From: Bacteroidota bacterium
GTDB taxonomy: Bacteria; Bacteroidota; Ignavibacteria; T3Sed10-11
NCBI GenBank assembly: GCA_007131635.1
Contig: SLQE01000218.1
Location: forward strand, 1 to 33,690
Length of the DNA: 33,690 bases
Direction: 5' to 3'
Part shown: positions 16,856-27,603 of the stretch, piece by piece
Position numbering within the stretch: the stretch's first letter is position 1
Layout: each line of letters begins with the position of its first letter
Notes under the pieces: generated by a model
What the model was told of the DNA's origin: nothing
The model's database searches: none
The model's input: the letters and a program-made list of their open reading frames with translations, nothing else
Program-made: the position numbers and the translations under genes

Positions 16856-18988
16856 GTGAAACTGAATAGGTTATCCGGAGTTATATTTTCTATTTGCATC
16901 ATACTCCAGGTGGTTTACCCACAGACAACCCCGTATCACATTAATCCTGTCTTCGGAACAGAATTATCTGCTCTTCCTCAGCCGCCATACCGGTTCGGGG
17001 AAATTCCAATAGATCAACTCCTGATGAAGGAATACCCTGCGGATACAAGTGCTTCGGCTCTGGTACTATTCGATTTTGGAAGTGTCTACATCGATGGGGA
17101 TCAGAGTGTCGTGTATCAGAGACACCGCAGAATAAAAATCCTGACTCCCGAAGGCGTCAGATGGGCATATCACGAAATTCCATATCAAACACGACCTATC
17201 TCGCAATATGTGCGCGGTATAGAAGGTATGACGGTCATCTTACCTTCATCCGGATCCGAAAGAATTTACCAACTGGATCCGTCAAATATAATTGTTGAAG
17301 AAATATCATCCGACAAGAGTAAGATTCAATTGAAATTACCTGCCCCCGAACCCGGTGCCGTCATTGAATACCGGTATGAGATCGTCTCCGAAAACCCGAC
17401 ACAATTGCAGTACTGGGACTATCAGACTACCTCTGAATTGAAGCGCGGCTCGCCGGTCGAATACAGACATGATATCATCGCCGACCAACCGGGCCTGGTT
17501 CCCGACTGGGCATTCCAGACATCCGAACCGGTTTTGTGGAGTGAATATAATTTGCGGATTCCGGAATTTCTCGAATATGCGTATGTTGTAAGCAGCAATC
17601 AGCCGTTTCATAGCAGCACATCCGTGGAGTATTATGACGGTCCGTCGCGATTTCATCGCGGCAAAGCTTTCCGATGGGTCAGGAAAGATATGCCTGCAAT
17701 CCGCGAGGAACCGTTTATAACAACGATGCAGGATTATGTATCGAAAATAAACTTCCAGCTGGCGGCCTGGTATCATCCTCAGGGAATGCGCATCCAGGTC
17801 CTCGATACGTGGCCGGAGCTTGTTGACAGACTGGTAAGAGTGCGGGAACTCGGCGGTCAGATCTCTCCCCGCCGGTCAATCAGGCGCATCACATCGTCTC
17901 TCACCGACACTCTCTCCAATCCGGCGGACATACTTGAGTTACTCTATGATTATGTGAGAACAACGGTGGTGTGGAATGGTGAATACGCTCTTTTCACTTC
18001 CGACCGGGTCGACCGGATCCATGACAGAAAATCAGGCAACAGTGCCGATATTGCGTTACTTCTCATCAGTATGCTGCAAGCCGCAGATCTTGATGCTCAT
18101 CCGTTACTACTCAGCACCCGAGATAACGGAAAAATACAAAATATGTATCCGATGCGGGATCAGTTTAATCACGTTATCGCATATGTGGAGATAGACGGAG
18201 ATGTTTATCTCCTGGATGCGACAAATCCTCTTTATCCGGTTAATGTGCTTCCGTATAACACGCTCAATGAGAGAGGACTCCTTATGAAACGCGGTGAAAT
18301 TACATGGGTGCCGCTCGAACCTTCGGTGAAATATGCAAGAAATATATCGGGAACAGTGGATCTTTATAATGATGCAAGACTGTCGGCACGAATCCACGTG
18401 TCGGATGACGGATATGCAGCGGTATCCACGAGACGGATGTTACACAATGAAGGAGAGATTGCATTCATACAATCGCTTTTAGGTAATCAGGAAATTACCA
18501 TTACCGTGGATTCATTAACATTCAGGGGAGATGAAAAAATATATGATCCTCTTGAATCCTATATAGTGTTTTCGTCTGATGATCACATGTTCACCGATGA
18601 CAGCCTGCTATACCTGCAGCCCACGCTGATGGCAGGAATTACAGATAATCCTTTCACCGCGGCAAGCCGTACATATCCGGTTGATTTCGCTTTTTTGCGT
18701 GAATCATCACTTCATATCGATATCAGTGTTCCCGATGAATATGAGATCGTTGCATTGCCGCAATCGGTTGATTTAAGTCAACGTGACGGAAGCACGCTAT
18801 ATACACGGGAAGTCACTTTCCGGGACGGAGTGATATCCTTTCAGAGGACCTTCGCAATCAATAAAACACTTTTTAGTCCCGCCGAATACAGGCGATTAAG
18901 GGGCTTCTTCAATCAGGTTGTTGCTATGGAATCTGAGCAGATTGTACTTGGCAGGAAAGGCGACTCTGAGGCCATCGAAAGGAACTAA
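16856..18988 (+). CDS. DUF3857 domain-containing exported protein (transglutaminase-like region), GTG start
   Basis: 710 aa with N-terminal signal peptide; DUF3857-like VYIDGDQSVVYQRHRRIKILTPEGV; later NSADIALLLISMLQAADLDAHPLLLSTRDNG...FNHVIAYVEIDGDVYLLDATNP. Confidence 0.8.
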   Translation: MKLNRLSGVIFSICIILQVVYPQTTPYHINPVFGTELSALPQPPYRFGEIPIDQLLMKEYPADTSASALVLFDFGSVYIDGDQSVVYQRHRRIKILTPEGVRWAYHEIPYQTRPISQYVRGIEGMTVILPSSGSERIYQLDPSNIIVEEISSDKSKIQLKLPAPEPGAVIEYRYEIVSENPTQLQYWDYQTTSELKRGSPVEYRHDIIADQPGLVPDWAFQTSEPVLWSEYNLRIPEFLEYAYVVSSNQPFHSSTSVEYYDGPSRFHRGKAFRWVRKDMPAIREEPFITTMQDYVSKINFQLAAWYHPQGMRIQVLDTWPELVDRLVRVRELGGQISPRRSIRRITSSLTDTLSNPADILELLYDYVRTTVVWNGEYALFTSDRVDRIHDRKSGNSADIALLLISMLQAADLDAHPLLLSTRDNGKIQNMYPMRDQFNHVIAYVEIDGDVYLLDATNPLYPVNVLPYNTLNERGLLMKRGEITWVPLEPSVKYARNISGTVDLYNDARLSARIHVSDDGYAAVSTRRMLHNEGEIAFIQSLLGNQEITITVDSLTFRGDEKIYDPLESYIVFSSDDHMFTDDSLLYLQPTLMAGITDNPFTAASRTYPVDFAFLRESSLHIDISVPDEYEIVALPQSVDLSQRDGSTLYTREVTFRDGVISFQRTFAINKTLFSPAEYRRLRGFFNQVVAMESEQIVLGRKGDSEAIERN

Positions 18989-19093
18989 TAACCTTCAAAC
19001 CGGTGTTCTATTCACCATCGTACGGAATCATCGCTTAATAATTAATTAATCATTTCGTACTACGTATATTTTAATACATCGGAGGATAAACTC

Positions 19094-19963
19094 ATGAAAG
19101 TGCTTGTCATAGGAGGTACCGGTACAGTCGGTTCGCAGGTCGTGCAGGAGTTGCTCAAACAAAATGCAGAGACATACGTTCTTACACGAACCGAAGCAAA
19201 TGCGAAAAAGCTTCCCGGCGGGGTAAAAGCCGTTATCGGTGACCTGCTCATACCAAACGACGTAAAAAAAATCTTTAATAACATAGATAGTGTCTTTCTA
19301 TTGAACCCGGTCGGGAATACCGAGGCAAGCGAGGGCTTATTCGCGGTGAACGGCGCTCGTATGGCGGGTGTGAAGCGGATAGTCTATATGTCGGTTCACA
19401 AACTGGATGACTGGATTCATCTTCCGCACTTCGGTTCAAAACTTCCGATCGAATTGGCGATTAAAGACTCAGGGATTCCTTATACGGTTCTTCGTCCGAA
19501 TAATTTTTATCAGAATGATTACTGGTTCAAGGACGCTCTACTGCAATACGGAGTATATCCTCAGCCTCTCGGCGATGTTGGCGTTTCACGTGTGGATGTT
19601 GCAGATATTGCAGAAACGGCGGCCATAACCCTTACACAGGACGGGCACGAGGGAAAAACTTATAATCTTGTCGGTCCGGATGCCCTGACGGGAGCTCAGG
19701 TTGCTGCGATATGGAGCGAAACTCTTGGAACAACCATTACGTATGCCGGCAACGATCTCGATTCGTGGGAACAACAATTTCTGCAATTTTTACCCGATTG
19801 GATGGTGTTCGATTTCAAACTTATGTATGAGTGTTTTCAGCGGGATGGCTTTCTGGCGACGCAGGAGGATATAGATATCCAGACAAAGTTGCTGGGACAC
19901 GCTCCCCGAAAGTTTTCCGATTTCACAAAAGCTACTGCCAAAATATGGAAAGCAGCTCAGTAA
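19094..19963 (+). CDS. NmrA-like / NAD(P)H-binding atypical SDR
   Basis: MKVLVIGGTGTVGSQVVQELLKQ; IPYTVLRPNNFYQN; NLVGPDALTGAQVAAIWSETLG. Confidence 0.88.
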   Translation: MKVLVIGGTGTVGSQVVQELLKQNAETYVLTRTEANAKKLPGGVKAVIGDLLIPNDVKKIFNNIDSVFLLNPVGNTEASEGLFAVNGARMAGVKRIVYMSVHKLDDWIHLPHFGSKLPIELAIKDSGIPYTVLRPNNFYQNDYWFKDALLQYGVYPQPLGDVGVSRVDVADIAETAAITLTQDGHEGKTYNLVGPDALTGAQVAAIWSETLGTTITYAGNDLDSWEQQFLQFLPDWMVFDFKLMYECFQRDGFLATQEDIDIQTKLLGHAPRKFSDFTKATAKIWKAAQ

Positions 19964-19981
19964 TTACATCACTACATTCAT

Positions 19982-20034
19982 AAAGGGACGGGTACTAGTA
20001 TCAACCGGATATTTAATACCTCTCCCTTTTTTAT
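19982..20034 (+). terminator. Intrinsic terminator downstream of the NmrA-like gene
   Basis: aaaggga..ggta / tacc..tccctttt followed by a T-rich tract. Confidence 0.7.
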
Positions 20035-20047
20035 TATATCGTATCCT

Positions 20048-20689
20048 ATGAAAATTATCGACCTTACTCATACTATTGAACCGGGTATGCCTGTCTATCC
20101 GGGCACCGAACCTCCGGTCATCCGCCGGGCGAATACTATCGAGACAGACGGTTTCCTGGAACATAAAATTACGATGTTCTCTCATACCGGGACGCACATA
20201 GATGCTCCTTCGCATATATTGAAAAACGGCCGGACATTGGATGCATATAATGCTGAATTTTTTATCGGAACCGGTTATATACTTGATACACGAAAGGGAA
20301 ACGGACGAGAAATAACAAAAGAACTATTGATCAAGCACGGGGATGTAATCAAAGAATCGGATTTTTTACTCATCAATACGGGCTGGAGTAACAATTGGGG
20401 AGGCGATACATATTTTTCGAGTTACCCCGTCCTCGATACGGATGCAGCGGTTTGGCTCACGGAACAGACCAGATTGCGCGGTATCGGTATCGATGCAATT
20501 TCTTTCGATAGTGAGACCGGTAACGACTTCCCTGTTCACAATATTCTTCTCGGAGCCGGCAAATTGCTCATAGAAAATCTGACCAACCTGGAGAACCTCG
20601 GGCAAAACAAGTTCCGGTTTCTATGTCTGCCTTTGAAAACTCGGCAGGCTGACGGAGCACCGGTAAGAGCCGTTGCGCTCATCGAATAA
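20048..20689 (+). CDS. Cyclase family protein (kynurenine formamidase-like)
   Basis: MKIIDLTHTIEPGMPVYPGTEPP and HTGTHIDAPSH metal-binding motif. Confidence 0.9.
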   Translation: MKIIDLTHTIEPGMPVYPGTEPPVIRRANTIETDGFLEHKITMFSHTGTHIDAPSHILKNGRTLDAYNAEFFIGTGYILDTRKGNGREITKELLIKHGDVIKESDFLLINTGWSNNWGGDTYFSSYPVLDTDAAVWLTEQTRLRGIGIDAISFDSETGNDFPVHNILLGAGKLLIENLTNLENLGQNKFRFLCLPLKTRQADGAPVRAVALIE

Positions 20690-20702
20690 TTATTTAAACC
20701 GT

Positions 20703-20723
20703 CTCCGGATTATCCGGGTTTTT
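20703..20723 (+). terminator. Intrinsic terminator of the cyclase gene
   Basis: CCGGA-TTA-TCCGG hairpin followed by GTTTTTC, in the convergent junction. Confidence 0.55.
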
Positions 20724-21117
20724 CACACAATTCCGTCAGTACTCCGTTTGTCGACTTCGGATGGAGAAACGCAATGCGGAAGTTTTCGGCTCCTTCCCGG
20801 GGTTCGCGGTCAATCAACCGGAGGCCTTTTGATTCGGCTTCACGCAATGCACCGGGGAGATCGTCGACTGCGTATGCAATGTGATGTATTCCTTCTCCGC
20901 GCTTTTCAATAAATTTCGCGATCGGACCTTCGGGTGAAGTGGATTCAAGTAATTCGATTTTTGTATCGCCGATTTTAAAGAATGCGGTCGTAACTTGCTG
21001 ATCTTCAACCTCCTCCATTTTGTAACATTGTACTCCCAGGACTTCTTCATAAAACCTGATCGACTTTTTAAGATCTTTAACCGCTATTCCGATATGTTCA
21101 ATTTTTTGGATTTTCAT
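20710..21117 (-). CDS. mce: Methylmalonyl-CoA epimerase (VOC family)
   Basis: MKIQKIEHIGIAVKDLKKSIRFYEEVLG; GEGIHHIAYAVDDL; FLHPKSTNGVLTELCE; start trimmed from GTG 21135 to ATG 21117. Confidence 0.92.
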   Translation of the reverse strand: MKIQKIEHIGIAVKDLKKSIRFYEEVLGVQCYKMEEVEDQQVTTAFFKIGDTKIELLESTSPEGPIAKFIEKRGEGIHHIAYAVDDLPGALREAESKGLRLIDREPREGAENFRIAFLHPKSTNGVLTELCEKPG

Positions 21118-21128
21118 AGCATTCAATA

Positions 21129-21170
21129 TTTCCACTTTCCAATTTCTGATTTCCTATTTCCTATTTCACA
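21129..21170. repeat. Degenerate heptamer array, 6 units
   Basis: TTTCCAC TTTCCAA TTTCTGA TTTCCTA TTTCCTA TTTCACA between mce and the mutase gene. Confidence 0.7.
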
Positions 21171-22848
21171 AAGTAACCTGCTCTTCATATTCACCGAAAA
21201 CCTCGCGAAGCGTACCGCATATTTCACCGATGCTCGCATATCCCCGCACCGAGTCAAGGATGAACGGCATCAGATTATCGCTCCCTTCGGCCGCCTTTTT
21301 CAGAGCAGCGAGTTTTTGATGAACCGTGGTGTTATCGCGTTCATTACGGATTTTATGTAAGAAATGAATTTGTTCTTCCTGCTGTTTCAGGTCAACCTGA
21401 TGTATATCTTCAACCGGGGGTTCATCCACCTGATACGTATTAATTCCGACGACAAACCTTTCTCCCGATTCAAGTTCCCGGTTAAACTGATACGCGGATT
21501 TTTGAATTTCACGCTGTACATATCCGCTTTCAATAGCTTGTGTCATACCGCCGAACGAGTCGATTTGTTTTATGTATTCCTCCGATGCCTGTTCGATCGT
21601 ATCGGTCATTGCTTCAACGTAGTATGATCCGGCAAGAGGGTCGATGGTGTTGATCAGACCGCTTTCGCAGGCGACAATCTGTTGAGTGCGCAAGGCTACT
21701 CGTGCAGACTGCTCGGTAGGGAGGGCAAGTGCTTCATCGCGCGCATTTGTATGCAGACTCTGCGTGCCTCCCAGAACCGCGGCAAGTGATTGTATCGTAA
21801 CCCGTACTATGTTGTTATCGATTTGCTGCGCGGTAAGTGTCGAACCGGCGGTTTGCGTGTGAAACCGCATGATCCATGATTTCGGATCTTTCGCCCCGAA
21901 CCGTTCTTTCATAATACGCGCCCATAATCTTCGGGCGGCACGGTATTTGGCAACTTCTTCGAGCAGATCGTTGTGCGCGTTAAAGAAAAATGACAAGCGT
22001 CCGGCAAATTTGTCAATATCCAGCCCGGCATCGAGCGCAGCCTCAACGTATGCTATGCCGTCTGCGAGTGTAAAACCGACTTCCTGTGCCGCGGTTGAAC
22101 CCGCTTCACGAATGTGATATCCCGAAATTGAAATAGTGTTCCAGCGCGGTACTTCTTTCGCACAGTATTCAAATATATTTGTGATTATTCTCATCGATGG
22201 TTTAGGAGGGAAGATATACGTACCGCGCGCTATGTATTCTTTCAATATATCGTTCTGGATAGTTCCGCCGATTTTATCTTTCGGTATACCCTGTTTTTCG
22301 GCGACGGCAATGTACAGTGCGAGCAGTACCGATGCGGGTGCATTGATTGTCATCGATGTAGTTACCTTGTCAAGCGGAATATCGTTCAGCAATATCTCCA
22401 TATCCGCGAGTGTATCTATCGCAACACCGACTTTCCCGACCTCCCCGTTTGCCATCGGATGATCGCTGTCGTAACCGATCTGCGTCGGCAGGTCGAACGC
22501 GACCGAGAGTCCCGTTTGCCCCTGTGACAGGAGATACCTATATCTCTTATTCGATTCAGACGCAGTGCCGAAACCGGCATATTGTCTCATGGTCCATAAC
22601 CGGCCGCGATACATCGTGGATTGTACACCCCGTGTATACGGATATTCACCCGGGTATCCTATCCGGTCATTATATTTATCGGCATCGACATCGAGCGGCG
22701 TGTACAACGGTTTAACCGGTTCGAACGACGCCGTGGTGAACGTCTGCTGTCGTTCGGGATTTTTATTGATCGACTTTTCGTACGTGTTCTTTTCCCATGT
22801 ACGGTATGCGGCCTGGATTTTTTCCCTGAGTTCTTTTAATGATGACAT
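21166..22848 (-). CDS. Methylmalonyl-CoA mutase family, large (catalytic) subunit without B12-binding domain
   Basis: [96 protein letters not shown]; 560 aa. Confidence 0.93.
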   Translation of the reverse strand: MSSLKELREKIQAAYRTWEKNTYEKSINKNPERQQTFTTASFEPVKPLYTPLDVDADKYNDRIGYPGEYPYTRGVQSTMYRGRLWTMRQYAGFGTASESNKRYRYLLSQGQTGLSVAFDLPTQIGYDSDHPMANGEVGKVGVAIDTLADMEILLNDIPLDKVTTSMTINAPASVLLALYIAVAEKQGIPKDKIGGTIQNDILKEYIARGTYIFPPKPSMRIITNIFEYCAKEVPRWNTISISGYHIREAGSTAAQEVGFTLADGIAYVEAALDAGLDIDKFAGRLSFFFNAHNDLLEEVAKYRAARRLWARIMKERFGAKDPKSWIMRFHTQTAGSTLTAQQIDNNIVRVTIQSLAAVLGGTQSLHTNARDEALALPTEQSARVALRTQQIVACESGLINTIDPLAGSYYVEAMTDTIEQASEEYIKQIDSFGGMTQAIESGYVQREIQKSAYQFNRELESGERFVVGINTYQVDEPPVEDIHQVDLKQQEEQIHFLHKIRNERDNTTVHQKLAALKKAAEGSDNLMPFILDSVRGYASIGEICGTLREVFGEYEEQVTL

Positions 22849-22928
22849 TATATATCCTGTATGTATTCAGATCAAATAATTTTTAAATATAGCCACAAAA
22901 AATATAAAAGACTACATTATTATTGAAA

Positions 22929-23738
22929 TCATTCAACGTTCAATGTATGTATGAATTCTATCATCTTTGCCGTTACGAGATCTCTTGCCTGAAAATGAGG
23001 GACGTGTCCGCAACCGGGAATCATGAATTTTTCGGATTCACCGCTTACGTTGTTAACAATAGCATCGACCTGTTTCTCGGTGCCGTATTCGTCTTCTGTT
23101 CCCTGTATAATCAACGACGGTGCAGTAATACTTTTTAATTCATTCACTATGTTCCAGTCTCTGAATTCGGGTGAAAGCCAGGTGTGTGCCCATCCGTAAA
23201 AAACCGCATCGGTCTTATCGCTGTGATATTTTGTGAGACTTTTTTTCAGAGAGCCTGACTCATACATTTCGACCGCGTTTTCTATCCCCGTAATGCTTAT
23301 ATCTTCAAGAAATACATGTGCTGCCTCGGAGATGACACCGACTGTCTTTTCAGGAAAATGTGCTGTATAGAGGAGGGCAATGCTTCCGCCGTCGCTGTGA
23401 CCGATGAAGAGCGGTTTGTCGATGGCATTCTTTTCCAGGAACAACGGAAGATATTTCAATGCTTCTTCGTGTAAATATCCCGGTGTCCGGTGCTGGGGCA
23501 GAGGATCGGAATTTCCATGACCGCGTCTGTCATAAACAACTCCGGTTAAACCTGTTTCGGTGCAGAGCTGTTCAGGAATGTCACGCCACATTCTGATGGA
23601 TCCGAGTCCCTCATGAAGAAAGACAAGCACGGGGGATGTCCTGTGTTTCCTGCCGTATATCCACCTCATAGCAAGACGATTGGATTGAATGGTGATGAAA
23701 GATTCTTCTATCCGCAGCAAATCTATTTCTCCAGCCAT
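22929..23738 (-). CDS. Alpha/beta hydrolase
   Basis: PVLVFLHEGLGSIRMW, GHSDGG nucleophile elbow, IIQGTEDEYG, PGCGHVPHFQ. Confidence 0.88.
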   Translation of the reverse strand: MAGEIDLLRIEESFITIQSNRLAMRWIYGRKHRTSPVLVFLHEGLGSIRMWRDIPEQLCTETGLTGVVYDRRGHGNSDPLPQHRTPGYLHEEALKYLPLFLEKNAIDKPLFIGHSDGGSIALLYTAHFPEKTVGVISEAAHVFLEDISITGIENAVEMYESGSLKKSLTKYHSDKTDAVFYGWAHTWLSPEFRDWNIVNELKSITAPSLIIQGTEDEYGTEKQVDAIVNNVSGESEKFMIPGCGHVPHFQARDLVTAKMIEFIHTLNVE

Positions 23739-24304
23739 ATCTGTTTCATATGATGAAATTCATCCCGGGTTAACTTCGGGGTGTTGTAATGACCGGCCTG
23801 CTGTCTCTGACGGAATGCTTCAAATAAGGAAACGGCGCATGCCACCGATACGTTAAGACTCTGAATCATACCGAGCATGGGTATCTGGAAGGCACCGTCT
23901 GCTTTTTCCGCTGCCTGATCGGAGACCCCGCGATGCTCATTGCCGAAGACCAGTGCGACCTTTTTTGTCAGATCGAGATCATATAACGACAGCGAATCTT
24001 GCGTGATACGTGTTGCAAAAATTAAAAATCCACGCTCATGTAAAAAATCGTAGCAGGCATCGACCGATTGGTGTTTCTTCCGTTCGATCCATTTTTTCGC
24101 GCTCGCCGAACTTTTTGTCCCGATATCGGGAAAAGAGTTGAGCGTATACAGCAGGTGTACCTCTTTTATACCAATCGCATCGCAGGAGCGGAGTATCGCG
24201 CTCACGTTATGCGGATCATGTATGTCTTCAAGAACGACCGTTAAATCCGGCTGTTTTCGTGATAAAACCTTTTCTATTTTCTCTGTTCTGCGTTCAGTCG
24301 GCAT
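23723..24304 (-). CDS. trmH: TrmH (SpoU) family RNA 2'-O-methyltransferase
   Basis: VLEDIHDPHNVSAILRSCDAIGI; VALVFGNEHRGVSDQA; IPMLGMIQSLNVSVACAVSLFEAFRQR. Confidence 0.92.
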   Translation of the reverse strand: MPTERRTEKIEKVLSRKQPDLTVVLEDIHDPHNVSAILRSCDAIGIKEVHLLYTLNSFPDIGTKSSASAKKWIERKKHQSVDACYDFLHERGFLIFATRITQDSLSLYDLDLTKKVALVFGNEHRGVSDQAAEKADGAFQIPMLGMIQSLNVSVACAVSLFEAFRQRQQAGHYNTPKLTRDEFHHMKQIWLEK

Positions 24305-24449
24305 TTTATATACGATAATATAGTTGAGAAATCTTGATTATAATCCCGGGGTTTATTAAATTTACAAAGATTTTTTTATTTTGTGAAAAGATTAGTATAA
24401 AATTTTTCCGGAAATACTTTTTTGCATAGAACATATCCTACAGTCTATT

Positions 24450-24518
24450 ATGATTATTACATTCCTTTTTATCGATGTTTTGCCGTCCGATATTGTGGCT
24501 GAGGCGGGGAAATACTAG
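24450..24518 (+). other. Possible 22-codon leader ORF abutting mrpA
   Basis: ATG...TAC TAG encodes MIITFLFIDVLPSDIVAEAGKY; TAG (24516-24518) directly precedes the mrpA ATG (24519), same frame; no clear SD. Confidence 0.3.
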
Positions 24519-26849
24519 ATGGTCGCAGTATTGTGGGTCGTTTTTATACCCTTTTTATTCGCGCTCTTAACACCTTTGGTCCAAAGAATCGCAGGTGACA
24601 GGATAGGTATATGGGGTATTATTTCTTCTCTTCTGACATTTGGCGGTGTGCTTTCACTGGCGAATTATGCATTCGGAGATGAGCCATTATATGTATTTTA
24701 TGAATGGGCACCGACACTCGGACTCTCTTTCGGTTTCTACGTCGATGGACTAAGCTGGCTGTTCGCATTTCTTATTTCAGGTATCGGCGTTCTGATTAAT
24801 ATCTATGCGTACTGGTATCTGCATAAACCGGATCCGTTCGGACGCTTCTTTGCCTATCTTCTATTCTTCATGGGGTCGATGCTAGGCCTGGTGCTATCAT
24901 CGAATCTTATCATTCTGATTATTTTCTGGGAACTAACGACGATCAGCTCTTTCCTGCTGATCGGGTTCTGGCATCATACCGAGCGTGCCCGCTACGGAGC
25001 CGTGAAATCCATCCTTGTGACATCGGTCGGCGGTCTGGCAATGATAGGCGGAACCGTACTGTTAACGGTGATTGCGGGTACATCCGAGATACCCGAACTG
25101 ATCGCAAAAGCCGGAATGATCCAGGAACATGCTTTGTTTTTCCCGATACTGCTGTTGATACTACTCGGTGCATTCAGCAAGTCTGCACAATCTCCGTTTC
25201 ATATTTGGTTACCCGATGCAATGGAGGCACCGACACCCGTCAGTGCGTTTCTCCATTCGTCGACTATGGTCAAGGCAGGCGTGTTTCTCATTGCGCGAAT
25301 CCACCCGGTGTTCAGCGGGAGAGAAGAGTGGACACTGCTTGTTGCAACGGTCGGTTTGATCACCATGGTGCTTGCCGCATACTATGCCCTGCGTAAAGTC
25401 GATTTGAAAGCAATCCTCGCGTACTCAACAGTGAGTCAGCTTGGATTGATGATAATGGCTCTCGGATTTGCCGATGTACTCGGTGCAAAGGCGACTGCAT
25501 TCCATATTATGAATCACGCTGCCTTCAAAGGTATGCTCTTTCTTGTCGTCGGCATCATTGATCATGAAACGGGGACACGAGACATTACAAAATTACGGGG
25601 CTTGCGTTTTACGATGCCGAAGACTGCCGTACTCGCGTTTATTGGTGCGTTTGCGTCCGCGGGTATACCGCTCTTCAACGGGTTCGTCAGCAAAGAATTA
25701 ATATTCGAAGCGGCATATGATCAGATAGGGATAGCGCCCTGGATGTCGGTATTTCCGGTCTTTGCCGTTATCGGGAGTGCATTGACGTTTGCGTATTCCA
25801 TGAAAATTTTCTTCAGTGTTTTCTTCGGTGAAGAATCGAAAGTATTGCCGAAACATCCGCACGATCCGCCGCTCGGTATGTTGTTTTCACCGGGACTTCT
25901 CGCAGCAATTACCGTTATTGTCGGTATTATGCCGTTTGTTGCAGAGAATCTTGTAAATGCTGCTACTTCAGCCATTACTCAAACGACGACGGATTTCTAT
26001 CTCACGCTCTGGCATGGTTTCACTCCGGCACTATGGATGAGTGTCGTAACGGTCGCAATCGGTTTATTGTTGTATTCCCGAAAAGCATTGTTACAGGTGA
26101 TGCACTCGAAACCGCCGTTCGGATTGACGGTCAACGCGATGTACGATTGGTGGTATCCGAATATTATGGTCGGCGCTGAAAAGTTGATAGGAGTATTCCA
26201 GAGCCGGAAACTTCGCTTCTATTTTATGTATATACTCGGCATGATCGTGGTTTTATGCGGATGGGTTCTCATACGTGATGATCATTTCAGATTTATACCT
26301 CACGATCTCTGGATGGCCGAGACATATGAATACATCGTTGCGGTCGCATTTATTCTTGCAACGATCGGAGTAGCCGTATTTCGAAGCAGGTTAGCCCGCG
26401 TGATCTCCCTCGGTGTGGTCGGCTATCTTCTTTGTGCCATTTTTATTATACTCCGTGCACCCGATCTCGCGCTGACGCAGTTACTGGTTGACGTTGTGAC
26501 CGTTATTTTATTCGTTCTGGTAATATATTTCCTTCCGCAATTAAAAACTGAAAAAGAGCGGTTTTCAGTCAATATCCGTGACCTGCTTGTATCGGTTATA
26601 ACCGGCGGATTTGTGACGGTCTTTGTTCTTGCCGCATATTCACACCGGTATACGACAACGATCGCGGAATACTTCCTGGAGAACAGCTACAAACTTGCGG
26701 GAGGTACGAATGTTGTCAATGTCATCCTGGTAGATTTCAGGGCATTCGATACGCTCGGAGAGATCATCGTGCTGGCTATTGCGGGTCTGGGGGTCTATGC
26801 CCTTGTTCGGCTGGGGATCCGGCGAAAGCAAAAGGAGGATAGTGTATGA
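24519..26849 (+). CDS. mrpA: Mrp-type Na+/H+ antiporter subunit A
   Basis: 776 aa; proton-pumping antiporter core ([39 protein letters not shown]) plus C-terminal DUF4040-like [22 protein letters not shown]. Confidence 0.93.
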   Translation: MVAVLWVVFIPFLFALLTPLVQRIAGDRIGIWGIISSLLTFGGVLSLANYAFGDEPLYVFYEWAPTLGLSFGFYVDGLSWLFAFLISGIGVLINIYAYWYLHKPDPFGRFFAYLLFFMGSMLGLVLSSNLIILIIFWELTTISSFLLIGFWHHTERARYGAVKSILVTSVGGLAMIGGTVLLTVIAGTSEIPELIAKAGMIQEHALFFPILLLILLGAFSKSAQSPFHIWLPDAMEAPTPVSAFLHSSTMVKAGVFLIARIHPVFSGREEWTLLVATVGLITMVLAAYYALRKVDLKAILAYSTVSQLGLMIMALGFADVLGAKATAFHIMNHAAFKGMLFLVVGIIDHETGTRDITKLRGLRFTMPKTAVLAFIGAFASAGIPLFNGFVSKELIFEAAYDQIGIAPWMSVFPVFAVIGSALTFAYSMKIFFSVFFGEESKVLPKHPHDPPLGMLFSPGLLAAITVIVGIMPFVAENLVNAATSAITQTTTDFYLTLWHGFTPALWMSVVTVAIGLLLYSRKALLQVMHSKPPFGLTVNAMYDWWYPNIMVGAEKLIGVFQSRKLRFYFMYILGMIVVLCGWVLIRDDHFRFIPHDLWMAETYEYIVAVAFILATIGVAVFRSRLARVISLGVVGYLLCAIFIILRAPDLALTQLLVDVVTVILFVLVIYFLPQLKTEKERFSVNIRDLLVSVITGGFVTVFVLAAYSHRYTTTIAEYFLENSYKLAGGTNVVNVILVDFRAFDTLGEIIVLAIAGLGVYALVRLGIRRKQKEDSV

Positions 26850-27265
26850 TCAGTCTGATTCTAAACCGCATTGCGCGGGTTGTGGTTCACATAATATTGT
26901 TGTTTTCGATTTTTATGCTGTTCAAGGGACACAATGAACCGGGCGGCGGTTTCATTGCCGGTCTGATGGCAGCGGTTGCAATTGTACTTATATATATCAC
27001 GTACGATCTGAAAACCGTGAAGAAGCTGATGCCGGTCTCTTACCCGGCAATGATTGCTCTTGGTTTGTTCTTTGCCGCGGGAACCGGTCTTGGAGGGGTG
27101 ATGCTGGGATATCCTTTCCTTACACAAACATTTGATTATTTTCATATCCCGTTGATAGGAGAGATTGAGCTTGCTACCGCACTGAGTTTCGACATCGGTG
27201 TGTTTCTGGTCGTTGTCGGTGCTACATTGCTTATCATCTCGACACTAGGAGAGGGGTCAAAATGA
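26846..27265 (+). CDS. mrpB: Mrp antiporter subunit B
   Basis: [15 protein letters not shown] MnhB signature; ATGA overlap with mrpA. Confidence 0.92.
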   Translation: MISLILNRIARVVVHIILLFSIFMLFKGHNEPGGGFIAGLMAAVAIVLIYITYDLKTVKKLMPVSYPAMIALGLFFAAGTGLGGVMLGYPFLTQTFDYFHIPLIGEIELATALSFDIGVFLVVVGATLLIISTLGEGSK

Positions 27266-27603
27266 TAGGTTTACTCGCGATAATCATAGGCGTACTCGTT
27301 GCAACCGGGACATATTTAATACTGAAGAAAACTGCCTTCAAGGTAGCGCTGGGGATGGTGTTGTACGGTCAGGCGGCGAATGTATTGATAATAACAATGG
27401 GGGGAGTCAAAACAGGTGCCCCTCCGATTCTCCTGGGTGAGGACGGAATCGTGTATACCGATCCACTCGTTCAGGCGCTCATACTAACTGCTATTGTCAT
27501 CGGGTTTGGTGTTACCTCATTTTTGCTTGTGCTCGTATACAGAGCGTATCAGGCACACGATTCCGACAATGTAGATCTTTTTGAGGGAGCAGATGACAAG
27601 TAA
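27262..27603 (+). CDS. mrpC: Mrp antiporter subunit C (NuoK-like)
   Basis: [50 protein letters not shown]. Confidence 0.93.
   Translation: MIGLLAIIIGVLVATGTYLILKKTAFKVALGMVLYGQAANVLIITMGGVKTGAPPILLGEDGIVYTDPLVQALILTAIVIGFGVTSFLLVLVYRAYQAHDSDNVDLFEGADDK

Noticed and set aside
22410-22879. Several plus-strand ORFs opposite the mutase gene
   Set aside because: Antisense shadows of the conserved mutase; mutually overlapping and without RBS or domain support
24305-24449. AT-rich divergent intergenic region considered for an ncRNA or promoters
   Set aside because: TTGTGA and TATAAA elements are spaced only 9 nt; no convincing -35/-10 pair or stable stem
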